A DNA stretch of 64,000 nucleotides, taken from the NCBI RefSeq assembly GCF_030708455.1, contig NZ_JAUYWF010000001.1:310001-374000 (forward strand). Direction: 5' to 3'. The notes beneath the pieces are model-generated. The model was not told the DNA's origin, made no database searches, and worked only from the letters and a program-made list of their open reading frames with translations. Shown piece by piece: positions 41,653 to 53,601 of the stretch (position 1 is the stretch's first letter; each line of letters begins with the position of its first letter). This stretch comes from Halomonas sp. SSL-5. Lineage in GTDB: Bacteria > Pseudomonadota > Gammaproteobacteria > Pseudomonadales > Halomonadaceae. Both the position numbers and the translations under genes were made by a program.

Positions 41653-41807
41653 ACTTGCGCCCCTGTGCGCCTCACTGTTCGTGATTCACGCCCTCGCCGC
41701 CGTCCTTCTGAGGCGACAGCACCCTCCTGACAGGTGTCGGAGAGGGCATGTGGACGACAGGACTCCGACGCCTCACGGCCCATCCATTCCCCTGACTGGA
41801 CCGCAGC

Positions 41808-43295
41808 ATGTACGAAACGATGAAACAGAGCTGGTTCTCCAACCTCAAGGGCGACACCCTGGCGGGTATCGTCGTCGCCCTGGCGCTGATTCCCGAGGCG
41901 ATCGCCTTCTCGATCATCGCCGGGGTCGATCCCAAGGTCGGCCTCTACGCCTCCTTCTCCATGGCGGTGATCATCGCCTTCGCCGGCGGTCGACCGGGGA
42001 TGATCTCGGCGGCCACCGGGGCCATGGCGCTGCTGATGGTCACCCTGGTCAAGGAGCACGGCCTGCAGTACCTGCTGGCTGCCACCCTGCTCACCGGCGT
42101 GTTGCAGATCCTGGCCGGGTATCTGCGCCTCGCCGACCTGATGCGCTTCGTGTCGCGCTCGGTGGTCACCGGCTTCGTCAACGCCCTGGCGATCCTGATC
42201 TTCATGGCCCAACTTCCCGAATTGACGGGTGTTACATGGCATGTGTATGCCATGACCGCGGCAGGCCTGGCGATCATCTATGGCTTTCCCTACCTGCCGA
42301 AGATCGGCAAGGCGGTTCCCTCGCCGCTGGTCTGTATTCTGGTGCTTACCGCCGTCTACCTGCTGACCGGCATGGAGATCCGCACCGTCGGCGATATGGG
42401 CGAGCTGCCCGACAGCCTGCCGGTGTTCCTGTGGCCGGAGGTGCCGCTGACCCTCGAGACGCTTGCGATCATCCTGCCGTACTCGATCATGCTTACCGTG
42501 GTGGGCCTGCTCGAGTCGATGATGACCGCCACCATCGTCGATGACCTCACCGACACGCCCAGCGACAAGAACCGTGAGTGCAAGGGCCAGGGCCTGGCCA
42601 ATATCGGCACCGGCCTGATCGGTGGCATGGCGGGCTGCGCGATGATTGGTCAGTCGGTGATCAACATCAAGTCGGGTGGCCGCACGCGCCTTTCCACTCT
42701 GATCGCCGGCGTAGTGCTGCTACTGATGGTGGTATTCCTCGCCGACTGGGTCTCGCAGATCCCAATGGCGGCCCTGGTGGCGGTGATGATCATGGTCTCC
42801 ATCGGTACCTTCAGCTGGAGCTCCATCAAGGACCTCAGGAAGCACCCGATGAGCACCAACTTGGTGATGGTGGCCACCGTGGTGGTGACCGTCGGTACCC
42901 ACAACCTGGCCATCGGCGTCTTCGTCGGCGTGCTGCTCGCCGCCATGAACTTCGCCAACAAGGTGGGCAATATTCTCTACGTTGGCGCCGAGACGCCGCA
43001 AGAGGGGCGCCGGATCTACACGGTGGTAGGCCAGGTGTTCTTCGCCTCCTCCGAGCGCTTCGGCAATGCCTTCGACTTCAAGGAAACGGTGGAGAAGGTC
43101 ACCATCGACCTGTCACGCGCCCACTTCTGGGATATCACCGCCGTCCAGGCGCTGGATCGCATCGTGATCAAGTTCCGCCGCGAGGGCACCGAGGTGGAAC
43201 TGATCGGCCTCAACGAGGCCAGCGCCACCATCGTCGACCGCTACGCGGTGCACGACGACCCCGAGGCGGTGGAGAAGCTGATGGGCGGTCATTGA
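41808..43295 (+). CDS. SulP-family anion transporter with STAS domain
   Basis: A 495-residue SLC26/SulP transporter. The membrane part (residues about 1-370) holds the family signature [33 protein letters not shown] and [24 protein letters not shown]. The C-terminal STAS domain is [26 protein letters not shown]. Members carry sulfate, bicarbonate or dicarboxylates, usually with Na+ or H+. The pairing with a UspA-domain gene 63 bases downstream is common for bicarbonate-type marine SulP proteins. Substrate not decided by sequence. Confidence 0.9.
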   Translation: MYETMKQSWFSNLKGDTLAGIVVALALIPEAIAFSIIAGVDPKVGLYASFSMAVIIAFAGGRPGMISAATGAMALLMVTLVKEHGLQYLLAATLLTGVLQILAGYLRLADLMRFVSRSVVTGFVNALAILIFMAQLPELTGVTWHVYAMTAAGLAIIYGFPYLPKIGKAVPSPLVCILVLTAVYLLTGMEIRTVGDMGELPDSLPVFLWPEVPLTLETLAIILPYSIMLTVVGLLESMMTATIVDDLTDTPSDKNRECKGQGLANIGTGLIGGMAGCAMIGQSVINIKSGGRTRLSTLIAGVVLLLMVVFLADWVSQIPMAALVAVMIMVSIGTFSWSSIKDLRKHPMSTNLVMVATVVVTVGTHNLAIGVFVGVLLAAMNFANKVGNILYVGAETPQEGRRIYTVVGQVFFASSERFGNAFDFKETVEKVTIDLSRAHFWDITAVQALDRIVIKFRREGTEVELIGLNEASATIVDRYAVHDDPEAVEKLMGGH

Positions 43296-43358
43296 CGCCC
43301 GCCACGATGAGGGAGAACGTGACACCATGACCCAATACGCCAGTATCAGGACAAGACG

Positions 43359-44213
43359 ATGACCGAACAGGTAATGGCCGCCATCGACGGCTCGACGTTC
43401 TCGGAAGGAGTGTGCGACTACGCCGCCTGGGCCAGCCTGGCGCTGGGGGCTCCGCTGACCTTCCTGCATGTGAACGACAACCACCCCCAGACCGCCGAGG
43501 CGGACCTCTCCGGCAATATCGGACTGGGGGCGCGGGAGCACCTTCTGGAAGAGCTCTCCCAGCTCGACGAGCGACGCGCCAGGGTGGCCCAGGAGCAGGG
43601 CCGGCTGATGCTCAAGGCGGCCAGGGAGCGCGCGGTGGCGAACGGCGTGGCCGAGCCCGCCGGTCGCCAGCGCAACGGCACCCTGGTGGAGACCCTCGAG
43701 GAGCTCCAGGAGGAGATCCGCCTGCTGGTGGTAGGCAAGCGCGGCGAGACCGCCCACCAGGACAGCGGCCACCTGGGTTCGAACCTTGAGCGGGTGGTGC
43801 GCAGCCTGCACCGGCCGATCCTGATGGTGCCCCACACCTTCAAGCGGCCCGAGAGGGTGATGCTGGCCTTCGACGGCAGCAAGACCACCCGCAAGGGGGT
43901 GGAGATGCTGGCCAAGAGCCCCCTCTTCGCGGGCGTGCCGGTGCATGTGGTGATCGTCGGCGCCGAGACCGGCGACAACCGCTCCCAGCTCGACTGGGCG
44001 CTCAAGACGCTGACGGATGCCGGCCACGCGGCCGAGGGGGCGATCCGCGCCGGCGAGGTGGAGGCGACCCTGCGCGCCTACCTGGAGGAGCACGGCATCG
44101 ATCTGCTGGTGATGGGCGCCTACGGCCACTCGCGCATCCGCCACCTGCTGGTGGGCAGCACCACCACCGCCATGCTGCGCAAGGCCAGGGGGCCGGTGTT
44201 GCTGCTGCGCTGA
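43359..44213 (+). CDS. Universal stress protein with tandem UspA domains
   Basis: A 284-residue cytosolic protein with two Usp domains. The first starts VMAAIDGSTFSEGVCDYAAWAS and has VVGKRGE. The second starts RVMLAFDGSKTTRKGVEM and ends with the ATP-binding-type motif LVMGAYGHSRIRHLLVGSTTTAML. It follows the SulP gene by 63 bases and is probably cotranscribed. Usp proteins next to SulP transporters may sense nucleotide state or tune transport; no direct evidence here. Confidence 0.9.
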   Translation: MTEQVMAAIDGSTFSEGVCDYAAWASLALGAPLTFLHVNDNHPQTAEADLSGNIGLGAREHLLEELSQLDERRARVAQEQGRLMLKAARERAVANGVAEPAGRQRNGTLVETLEELQEEIRLLVVGKRGETAHQDSGHLGSNLERVVRSLHRPILMVPHTFKRPERVMLAFDGSKTTRKGVEMLAKSPLFAGVPVHVVIVGAETGDNRSQLDWALKTLTDAGHAAEGAIRAGEVEATLRAYLEEHGIDLLVMGAYGHSRIRHLLVGSTTTAMLRKARGPVLLLR

Positions 44214-44240
44214 CGGCGTTACGCCAGTTCCTCACCGCTA

Positions 44241-44274
44241 CGACGCCCCGCTGCCGCCTCGGCCCGGGGCGTCG
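44241..44274 (+). terminator. Terminator after the uspA gene
   Basis: A perfect ten-base-pair stem (CGACGCCCCG with CGGGGCGTCG) and a 14-base loop; TCATCTGT follows. Confidence 0.7.
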
Positions 44275-44427
44275 TCATCTGTCACGGCGAGCTCTTGAGT
44301 TCCCCGAGCAGGCCCTGGGCCAGCCACCAGGAAGGCCGGCATGTCGGCGATGGCCAGGGCATCGACGCTGACCGGCACAGCGGCCATAATCGGCTCTCCC
44401 TTCCATGAGGCGGCGAGGAGACAGCCC

Positions 44428-44802
44428 ATGACTATCAACCGTTACGACACCAAGGCGCGCATGAGCCGCGCCGTGATCCACAACGGTATCGCCTACCTGT
44501 GCGGCCAGGTGGCCGGCCCCGAGGCCCGCCACGGCGACATCACCGCGCAGACCGAGAGCATGCTGGCGCGCGTGGATGCCCTGCTCAAGGAGGTCGGCAG
44601 CGACCGCAAGAACCTGCTCACCGCGACTGTCTACCTCAAGGATGGCCACGATGTCGCCGCCATGAATGCGGTATGGGACGCCTGGGTGCCCACCGGCCAT
44701 GCCCCGGCGCGTACCTGTGTGTGCGCCCCCATGCCCTCTGACGAGCTGAAGGTGGAGGTGACCGTCACCGCCGCCATCGGCGGCAAGGGCTACAGCTTCT
44801 AG
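44428..44802 (+). CDS. RidA-family protein (enamine/imine deaminase-like)
   Basis: A 124-residue trimeric RidA/YjgF-fold protein. The conserved Arg of the active site is Arg95 in [27 protein letters not shown]. RidA proteins hydrolyse reactive 2-aminoacrylate and related imines from PLP enzymes. This is the RidA-like subgroup lacking the full IEIE ending, so true deaminase activity is probable but not certain. It stands alone, convergent with hexR. The ATG at 44428 follows GAGGAGACAG. Confidence 0.85.
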   Translation: MTINRYDTKARMSRAVIHNGIAYLCGQVAGPEARHGDITAQTESMLARVDALLKEVGSDRKNLLTATVYLKDGHDVAAMNAVWDAWVPTGHAPARTCVCAPMPSDELKVEVTVTAAIGGKGYSF

Positions 44803-44848
44803 CCACGCGGGGCCCGAGCATGGCCCTCTGTCGGGCGCAGTCGACACG

Positions 44849-44875
44849 CCGCCCCGTCGGACGCCGGCGGGGCGG
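44849..44875. terminator. Convergent hairpin between the RidA-family gene and hexR
   Basis: An eight-base-pair stem (CCGCCCCG with CGGGGCGG) and an 11-base loop between two genes that end toward each other. Confidence 0.55.
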
Positions 44876-44930
44876 GGTTGTGCTGGGGCAGCGGTCTGCA
44901 GGGGAGGCGGAAGGGACGAGAACCGAAGCG

Positions 44931-45791
44931 TCAGCCATTATTGTCCGGGTAGCGCGTTGGCCTGAGGCTCTCCTTGATCTTCCTGAGGTGGCCGAGGAAG
45001 TCCTCGCCGCGACGCAGCGTCACCCCGGTGGCCAGCACGTCGATCAGTGCCAGCTGGATCATCCGCGAGGTCATCGGCATGTAATAGTCGGTGTCCTCGG
45101 GGGTGGCGACCTCCAGGGTCTCGCTACACTCCCGGGCCAGCGGGGAGTCCGGCGCGGTGATGCCCAGCACCACGGCGCCGCTCTCCCGGGCGAGCCTGGC
45201 GATGTCGACCAGTTCGCGGGTGCGCCCGGTCCAGGAGATCACCACCACCACGTCACCGGTATGGCAGGTGGAGGCCACCATGCGCTGCATCAGGACGTCG
45301 ACGTAGGCGGTCACCGGCAGGTTGAAGCGGAAGAACTTGTGTTGGGCGTCCTGGGCCACGGCGCCCGAGGCGCCCAGCCCGAAGAAGTGGATCTGCTTGG
45401 CCTGGGTCAGGAAGTCCACCACTCGCTCGATCCGGGTGGCGTCGGTCTGGCGGCGCGCGGTGTCCAGGGCGGCAATGGTGGCGCCGAAGATCTTCTGGGT
45501 ATAGTCGGCGGCACTGTCGTCGGGTTCCACCGCCTGGCTGACATAGGGGGTTCCCCTGGCCAGGCTCTGGGCCAGCTTGATCTTGAAGTCCGGGTAGCCC
45601 TTGGCGTCGAAGCTGCGACAGAAGCGGTTGACGGTGGGCTCGCTGACCGACGAGGCTTGGGCCAGGGTGGCGATGCTCATGCCGGTCGCGGCGGCCGGGT
45701 CGGCGAGGATCACGTCGGCGACCTTGCGTTCGGAGCGGTTGAGTTCCTCGAGGCGCTGGCGGATGCGGTCGATCAGGTCGTGACGGGCCAT
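44931..45791 (-). CDS. hexR: HexR-type MurR/RpiR-family repressor
   Basis: A 286-residue regulator: an N-terminal RpiR helix-turn-helix ([48 protein letters not shown]) and a C-terminal SIS sugar-phosphate domain ([36 protein letters not shown]). HexR represses zwf and Entner-Doudoroff genes until 2-keto-3-deoxy-6-phosphogluconate accumulates. It is divergent from zwf-pgl-eda, the standard arrangement, with operator-like repeats in the 227 bases between. Confidence 0.92.
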   Translation of the reverse strand: MARHDLIDRIRQRLEELNRSERKVADVILADPAAATGMSIATLAQASSVSEPTVNRFCRSFDAKGYPDFKIKLAQSLARGTPYVSQAVEPDDSAADYTQKIFGATIAALDTARRQTDATRIERVVDFLTQAKQIHFFGLGASGAVAQDAQHKFFRFNLPVTAYVDVLMQRMVASTCHTGDVVVVISWTGRTRELVDIARLARESGAVVLGITAPDSPLARECSETLEVATPEDTDYYMPMTSRMIQLALIDVLATGVTLRRGEDFLGHLRKIKESLRPTRYPDNNG

Positions 45792-45856
45792 GTGGGGGAG
45801 AGCTCTCCTTGCTGGGGCGGCGCGTCGCCGCAGGGTGAAGCCTTGATCAATGATGT

Positions 45857-45871
45857 GGTGATTTAACTACA
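45857..45871. promoter_or_regulatory. HexR-like operator near hexR
   Basis: On the minus strand TGTAGTTAAATCACC fits the HexR-type consensus TGTARTWWWAYTACA except near its right end. It lies 65 bases before the hexR start, a position suited to autoregulation. Confidence 0.5.
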
Positions 45872-45941
45872 TGATGCCGTCTATGCTAGCTCGAGACGGC
45901 GTGCAGCGGCCACAGGGTGTGCCGCGCCATGCTGAATTAAC

Positions 45942-46004
45942 GTAAGTTAACGTCTTTTCCTTGAGTAATTTCCGATCCATGCATATTTTTTTGGTAAGTT
46001 AACG
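45942..46004. promoter_or_regulatory. Two direct copies of GTAAGTTAACG before zwf
   Basis: Exact 11-base repeats at 45942-45952 and 45994-46004, spaced 52 bases start to start, about five DNA turns. The second ends 14 bases before the zwf ATG. They are the likely control sites of the zwf-pgl-eda operon, possibly for HexR. Confidence 0.55.
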
Positions 46005-46018
46005 AAAGGGAGGCGGGC

Positions 46019-47512
<1,494 letters not shown>

Positions 47513-47544
47513 CTTTAAGTTGGAAGAGGGGGCCCGGCTGCGCC

Positions 47545-47568
47545 GTAGGAGCGCGAGGTGTCGCGCGA
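47545..47568 (+). repeat. Single REP-like hairpin between zwf and pgl
   Basis: GTAGGAG followed by GCGCGA-GGTG-TCGCGC, the same GTAGGAG-stem type as the doublet at 17121. Being inside an operon gap, it may stabilise the zwf message or reduce read-through to pgl. Confidence 0.55.
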
Positions 47569-47597
47569 TGCTTGAAGGTCCCTCAGGAGGAAGCGAG

Positions 47598-48266
47598 ATG
47601 AGCGAGCAGTGCCGACAACAGTTGGCCCGGCAGCTGGCCGAGGCAGTGGCCGCGGCGCTGCGCGCCGACCTGGCGACCCAGGAGCGCGCCCTGCTGGTGG
47701 TGTCGGGTGGGGCGACCCCGGAGCCCTTCTTCGCGGCCCTGGCGAGCCGTGAGCTGCCCTGGGCGCGTGTCCAGGTGACGCTGGCCGACGAGCGCTGGGT
47801 GCCGGAGGAGGCCGCCGACAGCAACGCCCGCCTGGTGCGCGAGCAGCTGCTCCAGGGCCCCGCGGCGGCGGCCACCTTCGTGCCGCTGACCAGCGACCAC
47901 CCTACCCCCGAGCAGGGGGCGGCCGTCGTGGCCGAGCGCGTCGAGGCCCTGGCCTGGCCGGCCAGCGCGGTGATCCTGGGCATGGGCGGCGATGGCCACA
48001 CCGCCTCGTTGTTCCCCGACAGCCGCGAGCTCGCCCTGGCGCTGACCACCGATGCCACCACGGTGGCCGTGCGCGCCCCCAGCCAGCTCCAGCCGCGCAT
48101 CACCCTGAGCGCCGGGCGTCTGCATCTGGCGCGCCGCCATTTCCTGCATATCACCGGCGGCGACAAGCGCGCCGTGCTGGCCCGGGCGCTGGCCGGCGAC
48201 GACGTGCGCGAGCTGCCGATCCGCGCCTTCCTGGCCTGCCCGCTGGCCACCTACTGGGCCCCCTGA
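47598..48266 (+). CDS. pgl: 6-phosphogluconolactonase
   Basis: A 222-residue DevB-type lactonase that hydrolyses the Zwf product to 6-phosphogluconate. Visible are LLVVSGGATPEPFFAAL, VTLADERWVPEEAADSNARLV and ILGMGGDGHTASLFP, all diagnostic. The ATG at 47598 follows AGGAGGAAGC; a longer frame reaching into zwf is rejected. It is 18 bases from eda. Confidence 0.93.
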   Translation: MSEQCRQQLARQLAEAVAAALRADLATQERALLVVSGGATPEPFFAALASRELPWARVQVTLADERWVPEEAADSNARLVREQLLQGPAAAATFVPLTSDHPTPEQGAAVVAERVEALAWPASAVILGMGGDGHTASLFPDSRELALALTTDATTVAVRAPSQLQPRITLSAGRLHLARRHFLHITGGDKRAVLARALAGDDVRELPIRAFLACPLATYWAP

Positions 48267-48284
48267 TCTCACGGAGAGATAGCC

Positions 48285-48959
48285 ATGACCTTTCAGAACA
48301 GCATCGATAAGCAGCTGCCCTCTACCCGCACCACCGAACTGGATAGCATCTGCCTCAAGGCCGAGGTGATCCCGGTGCTGGCGATCCAGCGTCTCGAGGA
48401 CGCCGTGCCCCTGGCCCGCGCCCTCGTCGAGGGCGGCCTCAGCGTGCTGGAGGTCACCCTGCGCACCGACTGCGCCCTGGAGGCGATCCGGCGCATCAAG
48501 GCGGCGCTGCCCCAGGCCAGCATCGGCGTGGGCACCGTGCTCACCCCGGCCCAGTATCGCCAGGCCGAGGAGGCGGGGGCCGACTTCGTCGTTACCCCGG
48601 GTATCACCGAGGCGCTCTGCCGCCATGGCGTGAGCAGTCCGGTGCCGATGCTGCCCGGCGTGGCCACCCTCTCAGAGTTGATGGCCGGCTGGCAGTACGG
48701 CTACCGCCGCTTCAAGTTCTTTCCCGCCGAGGCCAGCGGCGGCGTCAAGGCCCTCAAGGCGTTCGCCGGCCCGCTGCCCGAGGCGCGCTTCTGCCCCACC
48801 GGTGGCATCGACCTGGATAACGCCGAGGACTACCTGGCGCTCAAGAACGTGATGTGCGTGGGCGGCTCCTGGCTGACCCCGGCCTCGCTGGTCGAGGCGG
48901 AGGACTGGAATGGCATCCGCCAGCTCGCCCGCGAGGTGGCCCGGCGCTACCACCACTGA
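48285..48959 (+). CDS. eda: KDPG aldolase
   Basis: A 224-residue aldolase splitting 2-keto-3-deoxy-6-phosphogluconate to pyruvate and glyceraldehyde-3-phosphate. The Schiff-base Lys144 lies in RRFKFFPAEASGG. Glu56 (LEVTLRT) is the acid-base residue, and FCPTGGIDLDN binds phosphate. It is the last gene of the operon and is followed by a hairpin at 48967. Confidence 0.95.
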   Translation: MTFQNSIDKQLPSTRTTELDSICLKAEVIPVLAIQRLEDAVPLARALVEGGLSVLEVTLRTDCALEAIRRIKAALPQASIGVGTVLTPAQYRQAEEAGADFVVTPGITEALCRHGVSSPVPMLPGVATLSELMAGWQYGYRRFKFFPAEASGGVKALKAFAGPLPEARFCPTGGIDLDNAEDYLALKNVMCVGGSWLTPASLVEAEDWNGIRQLAREVARRYHH

Positions 48960-48966
48960 ACCACCC

Positions 48967-48994
48967 CGCCCGGTGAGCTGGCGCTTACCGGGCG
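48967..48994. terminator. Hairpin after eda
   Basis: An eight-base-pair stem (CGCCCGGT with ACCGGGCG) and a 12-base loop, seven bases past the stop, between convergent genes. Confidence 0.6.
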
Positions 48995-49058
48995 TGCTTA
49001 CCCCTCACCATTCACAAGCGCGAAGGGCGCTCACCCCTCACCCGCCGCGCAGCGGCGC

Positions 49059-50027
49059 TCACCAGCCACGCGACAGCGTGGTGCCCAGCAGGTGCTGGGC
49101 GCCGGGGACAAGCCACACCGGGTCGAGGCGGGTGTTGGCGGCTTCCACGCAGAGGAAGCGGCGGGCGACCTCGGCGGGGGTGTCCTCGGGGAGGGTTTCG
49201 CCGGGGTGCCAGACCACCGCGGAGTCGCTGCCCTGGCGCGCGATACGCAGGCGGCGTTCGCCGTCGTCCAGCACCAGCTCGGCGTTGCTGTGGTAGATCC
49301 GGTCGATGCCGCCGCGCACTCCCAGTTCGCCCTGCTGTTCGCCCTCGGCGAAGCCGGCCAGCTTGTCCAGGTAGCGGGCGCCGGGGAGCCCTTCCAGGCG
49401 ACAGGCGAAGGCATCGGCCACCGCCAGATAGGTATGCAGGGCACCGCTCATCTTCACCGGGGTCTCGCCGGTGTGCTCGGTGATCAGCTCCACATGCAGG
49501 CGGTTGGCATTGGCCTGCACCACCAGGCGGGGCGTGAGCTGGCGATGCAGGCGCTGCTCGGGGGAGAGATGCAGCTCCACCCCCTCCTCGTGCTCATCCA
49601 CGGCGTCCAGGCGCCACTGGGCCTGGCGCGCGGTGCCGTGGAAGGGGCCGCTGTGATCCTCCGACTCGTCGGCATAGCGGTCATCGGCAAACCACGGCCA
49701 GCACAGCGGGATGCCGCCGCGGATCGCCCCGGGCAGCGCCTGGGGCGTGGGGGTCACCCACAGCCAGCCACCCTGCACCATAGCTTCCGGTGCAGCGTCG
49801 GCCGACGGATTAGCGCCTGCGGCTCGCGCGTCTTCGGGCGATGGATTAGCGCCTGCGGCTCGCGCGTCTTCGGGCGCGGGTAAATAGTGAAGGAGCTGTC
49901 CTCCCTGCAGCGAAAGGGCGAGCTCGCCCCAGGCCTCGTTGGCCAGCCAGACCTCGCGGCCGGCCCATTCGGCGCGGCGCTGGCCGGTGGTCTCGTCGAG
50001 CAGGGTTCTGAGCGAAGCGGGAATCAT
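49059..50027 (-). CDS. D-hexose-6-phosphate mutarotase (YeaD-like)
   Basis: A 322-residue galactose-mutarotase-fold enzyme that interconverts anomers of hexose-6-phosphates, helping glucose-6-phosphate enter Zwf. Family segments are AIRGGIPLCWPWFADDRY, GPFHGTARQAQWRLDAV, MSGALHTYLAVAD and RIARQGSDSAVVWHPGE. A 12-residue unit (PEDARAAGANPS) is present twice in tandem near residues 50-75, a loop that is normally short. The ATG at 50027 follows AGGAGACTCG. It lies 78 bases from the end of edd and in the same direction. Confidence 0.88.
   Translation of the reverse strand: MIPASLRTLLDETTGQRRAEWAGREVWLANEAWGELALSLQGGQLLHYLPAPEDARAAGANPSPEDARAAGANPSADAAPEAMVQGGWLWVTPTPQALPGAIRGGIPLCWPWFADDRYADESEDHSGPFHGTARQAQWRLDAVDEHEEGVELHLSPEQRLHRQLTPRLVVQANANRLHVELITEHTGETPVKMSGALHTYLAVADAFACRLEGLPGARYLDKLAGFAEGEQQGELGVRGGIDRIYHSNAELVLDDGERRLRIARQGSDSAVVWHPGETLPEDTPAEVARRFLCVEAANTRLDPVWLVPGAQHLLGTTLSRGW
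49807..49876. repeat. Tandem duplication of 36 bases inside the mutarotase gene
   Basis: Two nearly identical 36-base copies, in frame (49807-49842 and 49843-49876). The unit GCGCCTGCGGCTCGCGC within it resembles the stem of the REP-like element at 17121. Confidence 0.75.
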
Positions 50028-50105
50028 GCGAGTCTCCTGGGCTGGCGGCGCAGCGGACATGGGGTGACGATGGCGGCATAGCCTAGCACGCCAGGCCCGC
50101 CGGGC

Positions 50106-51980
<1,875 letters not shown>

Positions 51981-52092
51981 GGTGAGTCTCCTTGCGGCAG
52001 GACGATGACAGAAAGGCATCGCTCGTCGCTATTCCGGCGACAGGCCCCTCGCTGCCCCGATTCCAGCGATTCTCGCTAATATCGTGCAGGGA

Positions 52093-53490
52093 CTATAGCC
52101 CCAGCAGCCTCAGCAGCCAGCGCCGGTAGGGGGGATTGAGCCAGCCTACCGGGCTGCGTCGCGATTGGATAAAGACGGCGCGCGCATGACTGAAGCGCGC
52201 GAAGCCCGCCTCGCCGTGATAGGCACCGCTGCCGCTCTCGCCAACGCCGCCGAAGGGCAGCGCCGGCACGGCGTTGTGCCACAGGGTGTCATTGAACACC
52301 ACCCCGCCGGAATGGGTCGCCTCGAGCAGCCGGCGGCGCAACTCGGCGTCGTCGGTAAAGGCGTAGAGCGCCAGCGGGCGGGAGCCGCGCCGGACCCGGG
52401 CGATGGCGGCGTCCATGTCGGCCACGCCGATCACCGGCAGCCAGGGGCCGAAGATCTCCTCGCGCATGATGGCGAGGTGCTCGGTGGGGTCGACCACCAG
52501 GGTGGGCGGCAGCTTGACGCCGCCCTCGGCCAGCGCGAGCGTCTCGCCGAGCTCGATCACCCGGCAGCCATGGTCCCGGGCCTCGTGGAGCATGGCTTCC
52601 AGCCGCTCGCGATGCTCGGCGCCTGGCACCGCACTGTAGTCGCGACTGGCGGTGCCCTCGGGGTAGAAGCGAGCCACCTGGCGCTGCATCGCCTTGAGGA
52701 ACGCCTCCAGCCGTGAGGCCTCCACCAGCACATGGTCGGGGGCGATGCAGGTACGCCCGGCGTTGAGCCACTTGCCGAAGGCGATGCGCTCGGCGGCCTT
52801 CTCCAGGTCGGCGTCGCCGGCCACCAGGACCGGGGTCTTGCCGCCCAGTTCGAGGGTGGTCGGCGTCAGGTTGGCGGCCGCGGCGCGCGCCACCTCGCGG
52901 CCGATGGTGGCGCTGCCGGTGAACAACAGGTGGTCGAAGGGCAGGGCGGAGAAGGCTCGGGCCACCCCGGCATCACCCTCCATCACGCAGAGCTCCTCCG
53001 GGGCAAAGTAGCGCGCCGCCAGGCGCGCCATCAGCGCCGAGGTGGCCGGGGCCTGCTCGCTGGGCTTGATCATCACCCGGTTGCCGGCGGCGAGGGCATC
53101 GATGGCGGGCAGCCAGGCGAGGCTCCATGGATAGTTGGAGGGGGAGATGATGCCCACCACTCCCAGCGGCTGATAGTGAACCTTCGCCCGGGCCGGCAAC
53201 AGCCGCCAGCCGACCGGCCGTCGGCGGGGACGCATCCAGCGGCGCAGCTTGCGCCGGGCGTAGCCTGCGCCCTGGAGGATGGTCGTCACCTCGGCCAGGC
53301 GGGTCTCCATCTCGGCCCGCTGGCCGAAATCCATGCTGATGGCCTCGGCGATCTCGTCGCGGTGGCGACGGGTCAGGGTCGCCAGGCGCGTCAGCCTCTC
53401 GCGTCGGGTGGCGAGGCTCGGGTAGGGCGCGGCGTTGAAGGCGCGGCGCTGGGCGTCGAGGTGGGCCGTTAGATCACGGGCATCGCTCAT
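52093..53490 (-). CDS. Coniferyl-aldehyde-dehydrogenase-like aldehyde dehydrogenase
   Basis: A 465-residue NAD(P)-dependent aldehyde dehydrogenase. Motifs are IISPSNYPWSLAW, FTGSATIGREVARAAA, the base Glu in TLELGGKTPVLV, the nucleophile Cys in NAGRTCIAPDHVLV and the late GVGESGSGAYHGEAGFARFSH, which is typical of the coniferyl/fatty-aldehyde (class 3-like) group. Its C-terminus (RWLLRLLGL) may lie on the membrane. The natural substrate may be an aromatic or long-chain aldehyde. The start at 53490 gives the usual length; the frame runs on upstream without coding sense. Confidence 0.85.
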   Translation of the reverse strand: MSDARDLTAHLDAQRRAFNAAPYPSLATRRERLTRLATLTRRHRDEIAEAISMDFGQRAEMETRLAEVTTILQGAGYARRKLRRWMRPRRRPVGWRLLPARAKVHYQPLGVVGIISPSNYPWSLAWLPAIDALAAGNRVMIKPSEQAPATSALMARLAARYFAPEELCVMEGDAGVARAFSALPFDHLLFTGSATIGREVARAAAANLTPTTLELGGKTPVLVAGDADLEKAAERIAFGKWLNAGRTCIAPDHVLVEASRLEAFLKAMQRQVARFYPEGTASRDYSAVPGAEHRERLEAMLHEARDHGCRVIELGETLALAEGGVKLPPTLVVDPTEHLAIMREEIFGPWLPVIGVADMDAAIARVRRGSRPLALYAFTDDAELRRRLLEATHSGGVVFNDTLWHNAVPALPFGGVGESGSGAYHGEAGFARFSHARAVFIQSRRSPVGWLNPPYRRWLLRLLGL

Positions 53491-53601
53491 GCTGAGATCC
53501 TGTTCGCGGTGATGGAAGGTCGGTCGTGGTCTGGGCACAATGGTGGCGCCATCTCGCCACCAGGGGAAGACACCGCGACGCCCCATGAACGGAGTGACTG
53601 C

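Larger units (their letters stand above)
41486..41807. other. Long leader region of the SulP transporter gene
   Basis: These 322 bases before the sulP gene contain a 22-codon open frame with start and stop at 41514-41582 and a 17-base palindrome at 41636-41652. No protein family is recognised. The length suggests a regulated 5' leader rather than a plain promoter. Confidence 0.45.
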
